Shown here: piece by piece, positions 63,694 through 64,000 of the stretch
Layout: each line of letters begins with the position of its first letter
Numbering within the stretch: the first letter of the stretch is position 1
Origin: Bugula neritina
Lineage: Eukaryota > Bryozoa > Gymnolaemata > Cheilostomatida > Bugulidae
NCBI GenBank assembly: GCA_964035545.1
Contig: OZ037765.1
Span: 11,278,698 to 11,342,697, forward strand
Reading direction: 5' to 3'
DNA: 64,000 nucleotides
The notes under the pieces: model-generated
The model's input: only the letters and a program-made list of their open reading frames with translations
Told to the model about the DNA's origin: nothing
Database searches by the model: none
Program-made: the position numbers and the translations under genes

Positions 63694-64000
63694 TCTCACT
63701 TCTTAGTTCATCTGTTGGGCTGCACTGTCAGTAATTAATCAGCAAAAATATAACTAAAAGCAAATAAGTGGTGCTTGCTAGAAGGAGAAAATGCTTTCAA
63801 TATATTTTCAAATGACTCCATTATATCAAATTTCACATTTAATGATTGGTTTTGGATATCAAACACCAGATATATTATTATAATGCAATTAAATTTTAAA
63901 CCGAAGAGCTGGCATAGGGTTGTGGTAGTAATTTGAGAGGTTTAAAACTACTTATAGACATAGACTCAGTCATAGTGGGAGAGCACTTTGTTGCAGAACT
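63694..64000. other. TMEM209 5' UTR and upstream sequence
   Basis: Holds the TMEM209 5' UTR and presumably its promoter. The minimal upstream ORF at 63703-63711 is the only element I can name. Confidence 0.45.
63703..63711 (-). promoter_or_regulatory. Minimal upstream ORF before TMEM209 (Met-Asn-stop)
   Basis: ATG AAC TAA on the minus strand, in the same frame as TMEM209, ending 9 nt before its ATG at 63693-63691. If it lies in the 5' UTR it could lower initiation at the main start or force leaky scanning. It is unknown whether the mRNA extends this far. Confidence 0.4.

Overview
This is an AT-rich nuclear window from an animal. It carries eight intron-rich protein genes with GT-AG introns, long repeat-laden introns and spacers, and a tRNA-derived SINE, but no operons, phage or CRISPR. 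A gene for an outer dynein arm docking subunit means the organism has motile cilia. An invertebrate, perhaps a spiralian such as a bryozoan or mollusc, is my guess only; no lineage-specific marker was found. Vertebrate symbols are used by orthology.

Layout: 1-8964 holds no exon I can recognise (intron or spacer, with a 13-bp minisatellite and an inverted repeat). The last two exons of a RABGEF1 (Rabex-5) gene follow (8965-9785, +), then a complete cytosolic sulfotransferase (10485-12189, +), a 6-kb repeat-rich spacer, HERPUD (18184-23505, +) and ODAD4/TTC25 (25757-31622, +). PSMB3 (31784-36210, -) is tail-to-tail with ODAD4. FBXW2 (37277-41111, -) is head-to-head with DRG2 (44122-49174, +) across a 3-kb spacer that contains a ~600-bp palindrome. 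SEC61A (51772-56472, +) converges on TMEM209 (56985-63693, -).

Every complete gene was joined exon by exon with phase checked at each junction. Predicted lengths are close to what I recall for the human orthologues: PSMB3 205 aa (205), DRG2 364 (364), SEC61A 475 (476), TMEM209 554 (561), HERPUD 373 (391/406), FBXW2 503 (454) and ODAD4 542 (672, shorter tail). Agreement at this level also supports two tiny first coding exons: PSMB3 (only the ATG) and SEC61A (7 coding nt).

The genes are mostly housekeeping: ER translocation (SEC61A), ER-associated degradation (HERPUD), proteasome (PSMB3), SCF ubiquitin ligase (FBXW2), endosomal Rab5 activation (RABGEF1), translation GTPase (DRG2), nuclear-envelope/membrane protein (TMEM209), plus a conjugation enzyme and a cilium protein. 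HERPUD, SEC61A, PSMB3 and FBXW2 all touch ubiquitin/ER quality control, but nothing shows that their linkage matters. I found no new multi-gene system. The most interesting DNA is non-coding: a TTAA-flanked near-complete palindrome, a small hAT element with an exact 8-bp target duplication, a SINE with 17-bp target duplications, a palindromic candidate RFX site upstream of ODAD4, and recurrent cryptic AGTA-type simple sequence near 5' ends of genes.
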